Origin: Sphaerisporangium fuscum
GTDB lineage: Bacteria; Actinomycetota; Actinomycetes; Streptosporangiales; Streptosporangiaceae
DNA: 64,000 bases
Reading direction: 5' to 3'
NCBI RefSeq assembly: GCF_018531465.1
Contig: NZ_JAHDTF010000038.1
Span: 49,419-113,418, forward strand
The translations under genes were made by a program, and so were the position numbers. A model generated the notes under the pieces. The model searched no databases, was not told where the DNA came from, and saw only the letters and a program-made list of their open reading frames with translations. Below, in pieces: positions 24,847 through 32,163 of the stretch; position 1 is the first letter of the stretch, and each line of letters begins with the position of its first letter.

Positions 24847-24892
24847 ACACCGTAGAATCTACGGTGTCGGATTAAACCTACGGCGTAGGTTT
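24847..24892. promoter_or_regulatory. Two palindromic operators between TetR gene and hydrolase pseudogene
   Basis: Site 1, 24847-24867: arms ACACCGTAGA and TCTACGGTGT around one base, perfect. Site 2, 24874-24892: arms AAACCTACG and CGTAGGTTT around one base, perfect. They share the half-site core CCGTAG or CCTACG and lie on one face of about 1.3-2.6 helical turns, which suggests binding of two TetR dimers. Confidence 0.8.
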
Positions 24893-24908
24893 CATGAAGG
24901 GAAGAGTC

Positions 24909-25408
24909 ATGGCCAGCACTACCAACCGCCTCCCGTTCGAGGGGGAGTCCCTGAGCGAGGTCCCTGTCGCGGAGCGGCCGCCGGAGCCGGACTTCTCGGC
25001 GATGACGGAGAAGGAGCTGGTCGCCTACCGCGAGGCGGAGAACCGCTGGCGGGCGTCCAGCGCGGCGCGGGCGATCCTCGGGAATCCGGATCCCGGCGCC
25101 GCCATCGGCTGGCAGCGGGTGGCGCTCCCAGGCCGCGACCTGCCGGTCCGGGTATACCGCTCTCGCCGCTGTATGCCGACGACCTGAACGGACTGGCCCC
25201 GGCGCTGGTGGTGGTGCCGACCCACGACCCGGTGGCCGATCACGGCCGCCACTACGCCGAACGACTGCGAGCGGCCGGGACGTCCGCGCGGCTATCTGAG
25301 TACCCCGGGGCGGGGCACGCGTTCCTCAGCACGCCGGGCGTGGCGCCCAAGGCCGGAACCGCACGGACGGAGATCCTCGAGTTCCTCCGATCCTCCCTGA
25401 CCGCGTGA
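24909..25408 (+). pseudogene. Alpha/beta hydrolase (acetyl esterase/HSL type) with internal deletion and frameshift
   Basis: The N-terminal part (24909-about 25160) is a normal esterase leader ending ALPGRDLPVRVYR. The sequence then jumps, in another frame, to SPLYADDLNGLAPALVVVPT and HDPVADHG...GAGHAFLS, the C-terminal third with catalytic Asp and His. The oxyanion HGGG and the GDSAGG serine motif (about 130-150 residues) are missing, and the first frame stops at 25187. The enzyme cannot be active. The regulator and operators upstream remain intact. Confidence 0.85.
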
Positions 25409-25428
25409 GGCGAAAGGAAAGCACTCTG

Positions 25429-25878
25429 ATGACGAGGAAACATCATCGGCGATCGGCGATCGCAGCCATGTACACGGGCCTGGGGCTCACCGTCATCGCC
25501 ACGATCGCCCCCTACCTCGACCGTGCCACCACCCATCTGCTGGCCGATCACATCAAGGCCGGCTATCCCACCTACACCCAGACGCGTGTCGACTCGGCCG
25601 TCACCACCTACCTGGTCCTGTTGTCGGTCATCGGAGCGTTCGGCGTCATCGCCTGGCTCTGGACGACGTGGGCGGTCAAGGCGGGCAAGCGCTGGGCCCG
25701 TCCCACCTCGACCGTGATGTTCGTACTCGGCGCGAGCGTCGGGCTGACCGGGCTGCTCACCAAGGACACCTCCGGCGACACCGGCCTGCCGCCGGCACTG
25801 GGCTGGGCCGGCATGGCGCCCTGCCTGGCAGGACTCCTGGCGGTCGCGTTGTTGTGGAGACGATCACGATCGGTGTGA
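25429..25878 (+). CDS. Small four-helix membrane protein of unknown function
   Basis: 149 residues with four predicted transmembrane segments (IAAMYTGLGLTVIATIAPYL, TYLVLLSVIGAFGVIAWLW, PTSTVMFVLGASVGLTGLL, PCLAGLLAVALLW). AAAGGAAAG lies 5-13 bases before the ATG at 25429. It follows the hydrolase pseudogene closely and was probably co-transcribed with it under the TetR regulator. No family recognised with confidence. Confidence 0.7.
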   Translation: MTRKHHRRSAIAAMYTGLGLTVIATIAPYLDRATTHLLADHIKAGYPTYTQTRVDSAVTTYLVLLSVIGAFGVIAWLWTTWAVKAGKRWARPTSTVMFVLGASVGLTGLLTKDTSGDTGLPPALGWAGMAPCLAGLLAVALLWRRSRSV

Positions 25879-26029
25879 CGCCGGCTTGCGGCGGACTCCG
25901 CAGGTGATGGGGCGGGCGGCACCGGCCCGAGCGACAGCCCCGCCCGGGAACATGCGCACCGACGCCAGGTCACCGATCTGAAGTAGCCCTGGGCGAAGCC
26001 TCACGCCCGAAAACCCCGTGAGAGGAACG

Positions 26030-27010
26030 ATGCACACCACCATCCTCGGCACCGACGGCCCAGCGGTCAGCCGACTCGGCCTCGGCTGTATGAGCATGAC
26101 CGGCAGCTACGGCCCCGCCGACCCACGCGAGGCCGCCGCCACCTTGCTGGAAGCCCTCGATTCCGGCGTCACCATGTTCGACACCGGCGACTTCTACGGC
26201 GACGGAGCCAACGAGGAACTCGTCGGCCGGGCCCTCGCACCGCACCGCGACCGCGTCGTGCTGGCCACCAAGTCGGGCGTCCGGCGCACCGCCGAAGGGC
26301 TGGTCCCCGCCGGTGCACCCGACTATCTGCGCCGCGCCTGCGAAGCGTCCCTGCGCCGGCTCCGCACCGATCACATCGACGTGTACTACCTCGCCCGCAT
26401 CGACCCTGCCGTACCCGTCGAGGAGTCGGTCGGCGCCCTGGCCGATCTGGTCGCCCAGGGCAAGATAGGTCACATCGGCCTGTCCGAAGTCTCGGCCACC
26501 ACTCTCCGCCGCGCCCACGCCATTCACCCGATCAGCGCCGTCCAGACCGAATACTCACTGTGGGAACGCCATGTCGAAGACGACATCCTGCCCACGCTCC
26601 GCGACCTCGGCGCCGCCCTGGTCGCCTACAGCCCCCTCGGTCGCGGCCTGCTCACCGGAGCCGTCCGTACCACCACCCGCTACGACAGCGGCGACTTCCG
26701 CGCCACCGCTCCCCGTTACAACGGCGACGACCTCAAGGCCAACCTGGCCATCGTCGACGCCATCTCCCACCTCGCCGCCACCAAGGGCGTCACCTCCGCC
26801 CAGGTCGCCCTCGCCTGGCTCCTCACCCGCGGCAACGACGTCATCCCCATCCCCGGCAGTTCCCGCCGCCCCCACCTGCGCGACAACCTGGCCGCACTCG
26901 ACCTGCACCTGACCGCGACCGACCTCAGTCACATCGACGCGGCCGTCCCCACCACCGGCGCCCACGGAGCCCGATACGGCGACCACAGCATCCGCATGAT
27001 CGACCAATGA
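26030..27010 (+). CDS. Aldo/keto reductase
   Basis: 326-residue TIM-barrel NADPH-dependent oxidoreductase. LGLGCMSMTGSYGP, FDTGDFYGDGANEELVG (Asp and Tyr of the catalytic tetrad) and VLATKSG (Lys) are present. The fourth residue, His in the usual YYxHRxDP motif, is replaced: here YYLARIDP has Ala, as remembered for a subgroup of actinobacterial AKRs. GAGAGGA precedes the ATG. A ProC-like gene follows 79 bases later on the same strand. Confidence 0.88.
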   Translation: MHTTILGTDGPAVSRLGLGCMSMTGSYGPADPREAAATLLEALDSGVTMFDTGDFYGDGANEELVGRALAPHRDRVVLATKSGVRRTAEGLVPAGAPDYLRRACEASLRRLRTDHIDVYYLARIDPAVPVEESVGALADLVAQGKIGHIGLSEVSATTLRRAHAIHPISAVQTEYSLWERHVEDDILPTLRDLGAALVAYSPLGRGLLTGAVRTTTRYDSGDFRATAPRYNGDDLKANLAIVDAISHLAATKGVTSAQVALAWLLTRGNDVIPIPGSSRRPHLRDNLAALDLHLTATDLSHIDAAVPTTGAHGARYGDHSIRMIDQ

Positions 27011-27089
27011 GACCCGCGGCGAACGGCGCTCTCGACACGGACCCGACCGCCACGGGTCCCGACCAGCATGGACCATGGAGGAGGACACG

Positions 27090-27887
27090 GTGAAGCGCAT
27101 CGGCATCATCGGGGTAGGCGAGATCGGCCGGGCCATCGTGGAAGGCCTGTATCACCGGGGCGGTGATACGCCTGAGGTGTTTCTTTCCCCGCGCGGAGCC
27201 CGCACGGCCGCGGAGCTGTCCGAGCGCTACGAGGGCCTGCGGGTGTGTCCCGACAACCAGACGGTGGTGGACCACTCCGACATAGTGATCATCGCCGTAC
27301 GCCGCCAGGACCGGCACGAAGCACTCGCCGGCCTGACGGTGGACGACGACAAGATCGTGATCAACGTGATGTCCGGCCTCGGCAACGACGACCTGCGCGC
27401 GACGCTCGCCACCGATGCACCGCTCGTACGGGCCATTCCCCTGCCCGCCATACGCGAACGCCGTTCCATCACGGTGACGTATCCGTCCCACCCGGTGGTG
27501 GACTCCCTCTTCGAGCACCTGGGCGGGGTGCTCCCGGTAGCGGACGAGAAAGCTTTCAACGTCTTCTCCGCGGTGACGGGGACGCTGACCACCCACTACT
27601 CCTACCTCGCCACGCTCACCTCCTGGGCCGTCGGCCACGGCATCGCCTCCAACGACGCGGACCGCTACGTACGCAGCCTCTTCCAGGAGGTCGGCCGTGC
27701 CCTGAGCGACCAGACCCGCACCCTGCAGCAACTCGCGGCCGACCACGAGACCCCGAAGGGAAACAACGAGCGCATCCGCACCACCTGGTTCACCGCTGCC
27801 AACTCCGAAGCCCTCACCCAGGCCCTCGATGACCTCCTCGCTGGCCTTGAGGGGACAACGGGGCGGTCGTCTCTCACAAACCGCTGA
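27090..27887 (+). CDS. Pyrroline-5-carboxylate reductase-like NAD(P)-binding protein
   Basis: 265 residues. The Rossmann motif GIIGVGEIGRAIVEGLYHRG is at the N-terminus. The middle part VIIAVRRQDRHEALAGL followed by INVMSGLGNDDLRATL matches the ProC family, and the C-terminal half is helical like the ProC dimerisation domain. The usual MPNTP segment reads AIPLPAIRERRS, so this is a ProC paralogue and the substrate may differ from proline precursors. The GTG at 27090 has GGAGGAGG seven bases upstream and is preferred to the ATG at 27075. Confidence 0.82.
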   Translation: MKRIGIIGVGEIGRAIVEGLYHRGGDTPEVFLSPRGARTAAELSERYEGLRVCPDNQTVVDHSDIVIIAVRRQDRHEALAGLTVDDDKIVINVMSGLGNDDLRATLATDAPLVRAIPLPAIRERRSITVTYPSHPVVDSLFEHLGGVLPVADEKAFNVFSAVTGTLTTHYSYLATLTSWAVGHGIASNDADRYVRSLFQEVGRALSDQTRTLQQLAADHETPKGNNERIRTTWFTAANSEALTQALDDLLAGLEGTTGRSSLTNR

Positions 27888-28010
27888 CATCCGCATCGGG
27901 TACGCCCGCTGCTCCTCACTCCCCCAGGAACTGCAGTCCCAGCTCGACGCCCTGACACGCGCACGGCATCGACCGCGACAAGATCTTCTCTTGGGGGCCG
28001 GAGGGGTATT
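27883..28010 (+). pseudogene. Serine recombinase (resolvase/invertase) N-terminal remnant with frameshift
   Basis: IRIGYARCSSLPQELQSQLDAL is the start of a small serine recombinase, with the catalytic Ser in ARCSS. An extra base near 27960 shifts the frame; the shifted frame continues HGIDRDKIFS, as expected for the family. It then stops resembling anything, and no start codon is left. It is a mobile-element scar at the left border of the surface-glycan cluster. The remaining gap to 28141 is AT-richer and may hold the promoter of the next gene. Confidence 0.7.
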
Positions 28011-28141
28011 GGGCAGGCAGCATCGCTCGTCGGCGTGCCCCGACGGTAAGTAGATCCTTTACTGTTTCCGCACCTTTCGATTACGTAGAGCGCTAGCGTC
28101 GACACGTTGCGTATCGGTCGTAGCGGCGGGGGTTCGGGTCA

Positions 28142-29128
28142 GTGGCTGTTCGTGTGGTGTTCATCGGAGGGTTGGGGCGCAGCGGCACGACTCTGCTGGA
28201 GCGGCTGCTCGGCGAGGTCCCCGGGGTCGCGCCCCTCGGCGAGGTGGTCCACCTCTGGGAGCGGGGGATCGGCGCCGGAGAGCCGTGCGGGTGCGGTGAG
28301 CCGTTCACCGCCTGCGCGTTCTGGCGCAGGGTCGGCATCAGGGCGTTCGGAGGGTGGTCGCCGGGGCTCGCCGACCGCGTCCTCACCCTGCGGCACAGGG
28401 TCGACCGCACCCGGCACATCCCGGCGCTGGCCGCCCACCGGCACAAGGTGGGCCTCAGCGGGTACACCCGGGCGTACTCCCGCGTCTACGAGGCGGCGGC
28501 CCAGGTGACCTCGTGCCGTGTCGTCGTCGACTCCAGCAAGCACGCGTCCCTGGCGTTCTGCCTCAACACCTCGCCGGTCGTCGACCTCAGCGTCGTCCAC
28601 GTGGTCCGCGACCCGCGCGCGGTCGCCTATTCGTGGCGGCGGCGGGTCACCAGGCCCGAGAACGGGCGGCCGATGACCCGCTGGCGCCCGTTCCGCACGG
28701 CAGTGCACTGGGTCGTGCAGAACCTCGCGTTCGAGCTGCTCGCCCGCCGCGGTGGCACGGTCATCCGTGTCCGCTACGAAGACCTGATGGCCGATCCCGG
28801 AGCCGTCCTCGGCACCTTGCTGGCCAGGCTGGGGCTCGGCGGCCACGCGGGCGGCACCGCCCTGGCGTTCATGCGCCCAGGTGTCGCCGAGCTGTCCATG
28901 GCGCACACCTGCGCCGGGAACCCGATGCGGTTCACGGCCGGGTCGCTCGCGCTCTCGAGGGACGACTCCTGGTGCCGCCACCTGTCCCGCCGCCATCGAT
29001 GGCTCGTCACCGCGCTCGCCTGGCCGCTGATGGTCCAGTACGGCTACCGGCTGCGTGACCAGCGGGGGCCGGAAGAGATCGCGTCCCGATGGGTGACCGC
29101 GGGCGTCGCCGCGCAGGAGTGCCGGTGA
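28142..29128 (+). CDS. Sulfotransferase family protein
   Basis: 328 residues. The PAPS 5'-phosphosulfate loop GGLGRSGTTLLERLL is at residues 9-23 and the 3'-phosphate motif is VVHVVRDPRAVAYSWRRR. CGCGEPFTACAFWRRVG and VVVDSSKHAS are typical of bacterial type 1 sulfotransferases acting on glycans or small molecules. GTG start. It leads a three-gene run with two glycosyltransferases and overlaps the next gene by GTGA. The acceptor is probably a sugar being built by the cluster (inference). Confidence 0.9.
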   Translation: MAVRVVFIGGLGRSGTTLLERLLGEVPGVAPLGEVVHLWERGIGAGEPCGCGEPFTACAFWRRVGIRAFGGWSPGLADRVLTLRHRVDRTRHIPALAAHRHKVGLSGYTRAYSRVYEAAAQVTSCRVVVDSSKHASLAFCLNTSPVVDLSVVHVVRDPRAVAYSWRRRVTRPENGRPMTRWRPFRTAVHWVVQNLAFELLARRGGTVIRVRYEDLMADPGAVLGTLLARLGLGGHAGGTALAFMRPGVAELSMAHTCAGNPMRFTAGSLALSRDDSWCRHLSRRHRWLVTALAWPLMVQYGYRLRDQRGPEEIASRWVTAGVAAQECR

Positions 29129-30135
29129 GCCCGACCGTGGGGGTGGTCATCCCGACGAGGGGAGACCGGCCCCGGCTGCTCCGGGCCGCCGTACGGGCCG
29201 TCCAGGCGCAGGAGGATCCGGCGGTTCCCGACATCGTCGTGGTGGTCGACGGCGGCCTGTCTCCTCAAGTCGTTGCCGCCCAGCTCGTGGAGGGGGGCAT
29301 CCGTGGCTTGTCTTCTGAGCCGGTTGCCGCCGAGCTCGCGGGCGAGGGCGTCCGGGGGGGCGACGATGGTCTGTCTCCTGGGGCGGTCGCCGCCGAGCTC
29401 GGGGGCGAGGGCGTTCGGGTGGTCGCCAACCGGTTCAGTCCCGGTCTGCCGGGTGCCCGTAACACCGGGATCGCCGCCCTCCGCACCGACCTGGTGGCGT
29501 TCTGCGATGACGACGACCTGTGGCTGCCCGGAAAGCTGGCCGCCCAGCTCGCCGCCCTCGACGCCGATCCGGGGGCCGAGTTCGCGGCCTGCGCCATCGA
29601 GGTCGAGTACGGAGCCCACCGGGTGCCGCGCCTCGCCGGTACTAGCCGGGTGACCAGGGCCGCTCTCACCCGTTCCCGCATGGCGATGGTCCACTCCTCG
29701 ACGTTCCTGTTCAGGCGCGGATCCTTCTGGGTCGACGAGAGCGCGCCCGCCGGCCAGAACGAAGACTGGGATCTCGCGCTCCGCGCCGCCGCCCGCCACC
29801 CCATCGCGTACGTCGACCGGCCCCTGGTGCGGGTCCGCTGGGGCGCCTCCGCCTACGTGACCCGCTGGGCCGACCGCATCGCGGGCCTGGAGTGGATGCT
29901 CGCCCGCCACCCCGGCCTCGCCGCCGACCCGCGCGGCGCGGCCCGCGTCTACGGTCAGCTGGCCTTCCACAACGCGGCCCTCGGACGCCGCCGCGAGGCG
30001 ACGCGCTGGGCGATCAGGGCGTTCGCCGCGCGCCGGGGCGAGCCGCGGGTGCCGATCGCCCTCGCCGTCGCGCTCGGCGTGGTCCCCGCACACGTCGTGC
30101 TCGGTCTCCTCCACACGCGAGGGCACGGCATCTGA
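29125..30135 (+). CDS. Family 2 glycosyltransferase with tandem-repeat insertion
   Basis: 336 residues. The GT-A start VGVVIPTRGDRPRLLRAAV and the DxD-type motif CDDDDLWLPGK (near residue 129) with GARNTGIAAL before it identify family 2. Between the second strand (VVVVDGG) and GARNTGI lie three 17-residue units (GLS...VAA.L...G.R) from 51-bp DNA repeats at 29254-29418, an expansion absent from ordinary GT2 enzymes. The GTG at 29125 overlaps the sulfotransferase stop and has GGAG six bases upstream. The stop overlaps the next ATG. Confidence 0.88.
   Translation: MSPTVGVVIPTRGDRPRLLRAAVRAVQAQEDPAVPDIVVVVDGGLSPQVVAAQLVEGGIRGLSSEPVAAELAGEGVRGGDDGLSPGAVAAELGGEGVRVVANRFSPGLPGARNTGIAALRTDLVAFCDDDDLWLPGKLAAQLAALDADPGAEFAACAIEVEYGAHRVPRLAGTSRVTRAALTRSRMAMVHSSTFLFRRGSFWVDESAPAGQNEDWDLALRAAARHPIAYVDRPLVRVRWGASAYVTRWADRIAGLEWMLARHPGLAADPRGAARVYGQLAFHNAALGRRREATRWAIRAFAARRGEPRVPIALAVALGVVPAHVVLGLLHTRGHGI
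29254..29418 (+). repeat. Three 51-bp in-frame repeats inside the glycosyltransferase gene
   Basis: Units at 29254-29304, 29305-29355 and 29368-29418 each encode 17 residues of pattern GLSxxxVAAxLxxxGxR. A 12-base insert (GGDD) separates the last two. The length is a multiple of three throughout, so the reading frame is kept. Confidence 0.85.
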
Positions 30136-31001
30136 TGACACGCCATCTACTTCACGGCAAGCGGGCTCGTGAGGGCGTCGCGCTCGTGGCCACTGGGAGC
30201 CGCCCCCGTGTCACGGTCGCGGGCGTCGTGGTCGACGCTCTCACGGAGGGGGAGGTGGTTGGCCACGTCGTCGCCGCCCTCGCGCGGGGGGAAGGCGGGC
30301 ACGTGGTCACCCCCAATGTCGACATCTGCCGTGCCTGCGCGAGGGATCCCGAGGTCCGGGCCATCGTGGCGGGCGCCGACCTGGCCGTGGCCGACGGCAT
30401 GCCTCTGGTGTGGGCGTCGAAGCTGCTCGGCACGCCCCTTCCCGAGCGCATCACCGGGGCCGACCTGATCTGGTCGCTCTCGGAGGCCGCCGCGGCCGAG
30501 GGGTTGCCGGTCTACCTCCTCGGTGGGCCACCCGGTGTCGCGGCGAGGGCGTCGGAGGTGCTGCGCGGGCGCTGTCCCGGCCTGCGCGTCGCCGGGGTGG
30601 CGAGCCCGGCGCGGGGGTTCGAGACGTCGGTTGAGGCTCTCGCCGACGTACGCGAGGCGCTGGTCGCCGCGCGGCCGCGGGTGGTTTTCGTCGGGCTCGG
30701 CTTCCCCAAGCAGGATCGGCTGGTCCGCATACTGCGGGCCGATCTGCCGGGCACCTGGTTCGTCGGCTGCGGCTCGGCGATCGCGTTCACGGCGGGCGCG
30801 GTGCGCAGGGCGCCGGAATGGATGCGGCGCTCCGGGCTCGAGTGGCTGTTCCGCCTGGCCTCCGAGCCGGGCCGCCTGGCGCGCCGCTACCTCGTCGACG
30901 ACCTCCCCTTCGCCCTCCGCCTCCTCACCGGCTGCCTGCTGAAACGCCTCACCCAACGGCTCCCCTCCGGACATTCCCGCGAGCCACAGCGCCCCTGGTA
31001 G
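30135..31001 (+). CDS. WecB/TagA/CpsF family glycosyltransferase
   Basis: 288 residues of the GT26 fold. Conserved segments are VVTPNVDICRACARDPEVRA, LAVADGMPLVWASKLLG, ITGADLIWSL and VFVGLGFPKQDRLV. Members transfer ManNAc(A) or glucose-type sugars to lipid-linked intermediates at the inner membrane, for teichoic acid, enterobacterial common antigen or exopolysaccharide. It overlaps the GT2 stop (TGATG). The C-terminal membrane-association helix (LEWLFRLASEPGRLARRY) is present. Confidence 0.9.
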   Translation: MTRHLLHGKRAREGVALVATGSRPRVTVAGVVVDALTEGEVVGHVVAALARGEGGHVVTPNVDICRACARDPEVRAIVAGADLAVADGMPLVWASKLLGTPLPERITGADLIWSLSEAAAAEGLPVYLLGGPPGVAARASEVLRGRCPGLRVAGVASPARGFETSVEALADVREALVAARPRVVFVGLGFPKQDRLVRILRADLPGTWFVGCGSAIAFTAGAVRRAPEWMRRSGLEWLFRLASEPGRLARRYLVDDLPFALRLLTGCLLKRLTQRLPSGHSREPQRPW

Positions 31002-31091
31002 CTGCCGCACGCCGAAGCCACCACACTCCGCTGGCCACTTCGTCGGCTGTCTTGCCTGCCTTTTCGGCGCCGCGTGGGTGGGAGGTGGTGC

Positions 31092-31118
31092 GGTGAATCC
31101 GGCGCCGCCGTACGGCGG
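31092..31118. repeat. Copy of dispersed palindromic element
   Basis: The core GGCGCCGCCGTACGGCGG matches the element at 10874-10900 and 11036-11062, and the inverted copy at 13085-13111. It lies between two convergent genes, where it could also work as a hairpin terminator. Confidence 0.7.
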
Positions 31119-31131
31119 AGCCGTGGTGATG

Positions 31132-32163
31132 TCAGAGGTGAGGAGTGGTGAGGGTTTGGATGCGCGTGATCTCTTCCGGGGTGAGCCGGTCGTGGTGGGC
31201 GGTGAGGGCGCGGCGGGAGTCCATGGGGCGGTAGGCCGTGCGTGACAGGCCGGTCCAGGCGAAGCCGTTGCCGGGTGACAGGCCGCGCGCCGGGGCGGTG
31301 CATGCCCTGGTGATGCGGCGGGCGGCGCGGTCGGACCAGGCGAGCCCGCACCAGGCGTACAGGTCACGATAGGCGGCGACGGGGTCGGCGGCGAGGTGCT
31401 CGTATCGCACGACGCGGATGGACGGGTGCCGCGCGGCCAGGTCTTCCGCGACGGCGCGTGCCACGTCCCACAGGGCGGCGGTCCTCGCGATGCGGTCCTG
31501 GGAGCCGGCGAGCCGGCGCACGCTCTCCACCTGGGGATGATCGCGGACGAGGAGCGGCTGTCCGAGCAGTTCGCGGACGTCCACGCTCCACCCGAGCCGC
31601 TGCCAGCTCCCGACGAACGACACCGGGTCGCGGACCAGCAGGACCACCCGGCAGCCGAGCCGCTCGGCGAACCAACCGGCGGAGAACAGTGCGAACGGGT
31701 CGTCCAGGAGGGCCCTGCGGCCCCGCAGCCGGCCCACGGTGAAGGCCGTGGCGTACTTGACCAGCCGCGCGAGGTCGGACGGCGAGCGGTTGCGGCGCAG
31801 CTCGGCGGCGTACCCGTAGCGCAGCGCGACGGTGTCGGAGAACGCCCGCAGCCAGGGATCTTCGTCGTCCGCACAGATGTACTGGAAACGGTGAGTGACC
31901 TGGGCGTTCAGCACGCCGGGGGAGCGGCCCGGCGGGCGCTGGGGGTTGAGCGGCTCATTGACGTACACGACCTCGCCGCCGGCCGCGAGCATCTTGCCCG
32001 CCCAGCTCGTACCGCTCCTCGGCAAGCCCGTGACCAGGATCGGATTCCCGGCCTCCGTCCCCCGGATTCCGGCGTCTTCGGGGGAGACCGCCTGTTTCGC
32101 TGACATCGGATCGGACGGGGACGCGTCCTCACCTGCGGGGCCGGCCGGGGAGGCTGGTTTCAC
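31132..32163 (-). CDS. Sulfotransferase family protein
   Basis: 343 residues. The PAPS loop is LVTGLPRSGTSWAGKML at residues 43-59, and the 3'-phosphate motif VVLLVRDPVSFVGSWQRLG follows. The C-terminal part carries RYEHLAADPVAAYRDLYAWC, usual for this family. The GTG start at 32163 overlaps the flippase stop (GTGA) and has GGAGGAGG six bases upstream; an ATG 19 codons later is an alternative. It is the last gene of a six-gene minus-strand operon. Confidence 0.9.
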   Translation of the reverse strand: MKPASPAGPAGEDASPSDPMSAKQAVSPEDAGIRGTEAGNPILVTGLPRSGTSWAGKMLAAGGEVVYVNEPLNPQRPPGRSPGVLNAQVTHRFQYICADDEDPWLRAFSDTVALRYGYAAELRRNRSPSDLARLVKYATAFTVGRLRGRRALLDDPFALFSAGWFAERLGCRVVLLVRDPVSFVGSWQRLGWSVDVRELLGQPLLVRDHPQVESVRRLAGSQDRIARTAALWDVARAVAEDLAARHPSIRVVRYEHLAADPVAAYRDLYAWCGLAWSDRAARRITRACTAPARGLSPGNGFAWTGLSRTAYRPMDSRRALTAHHDRLTPEEITRIQTLTTPHL

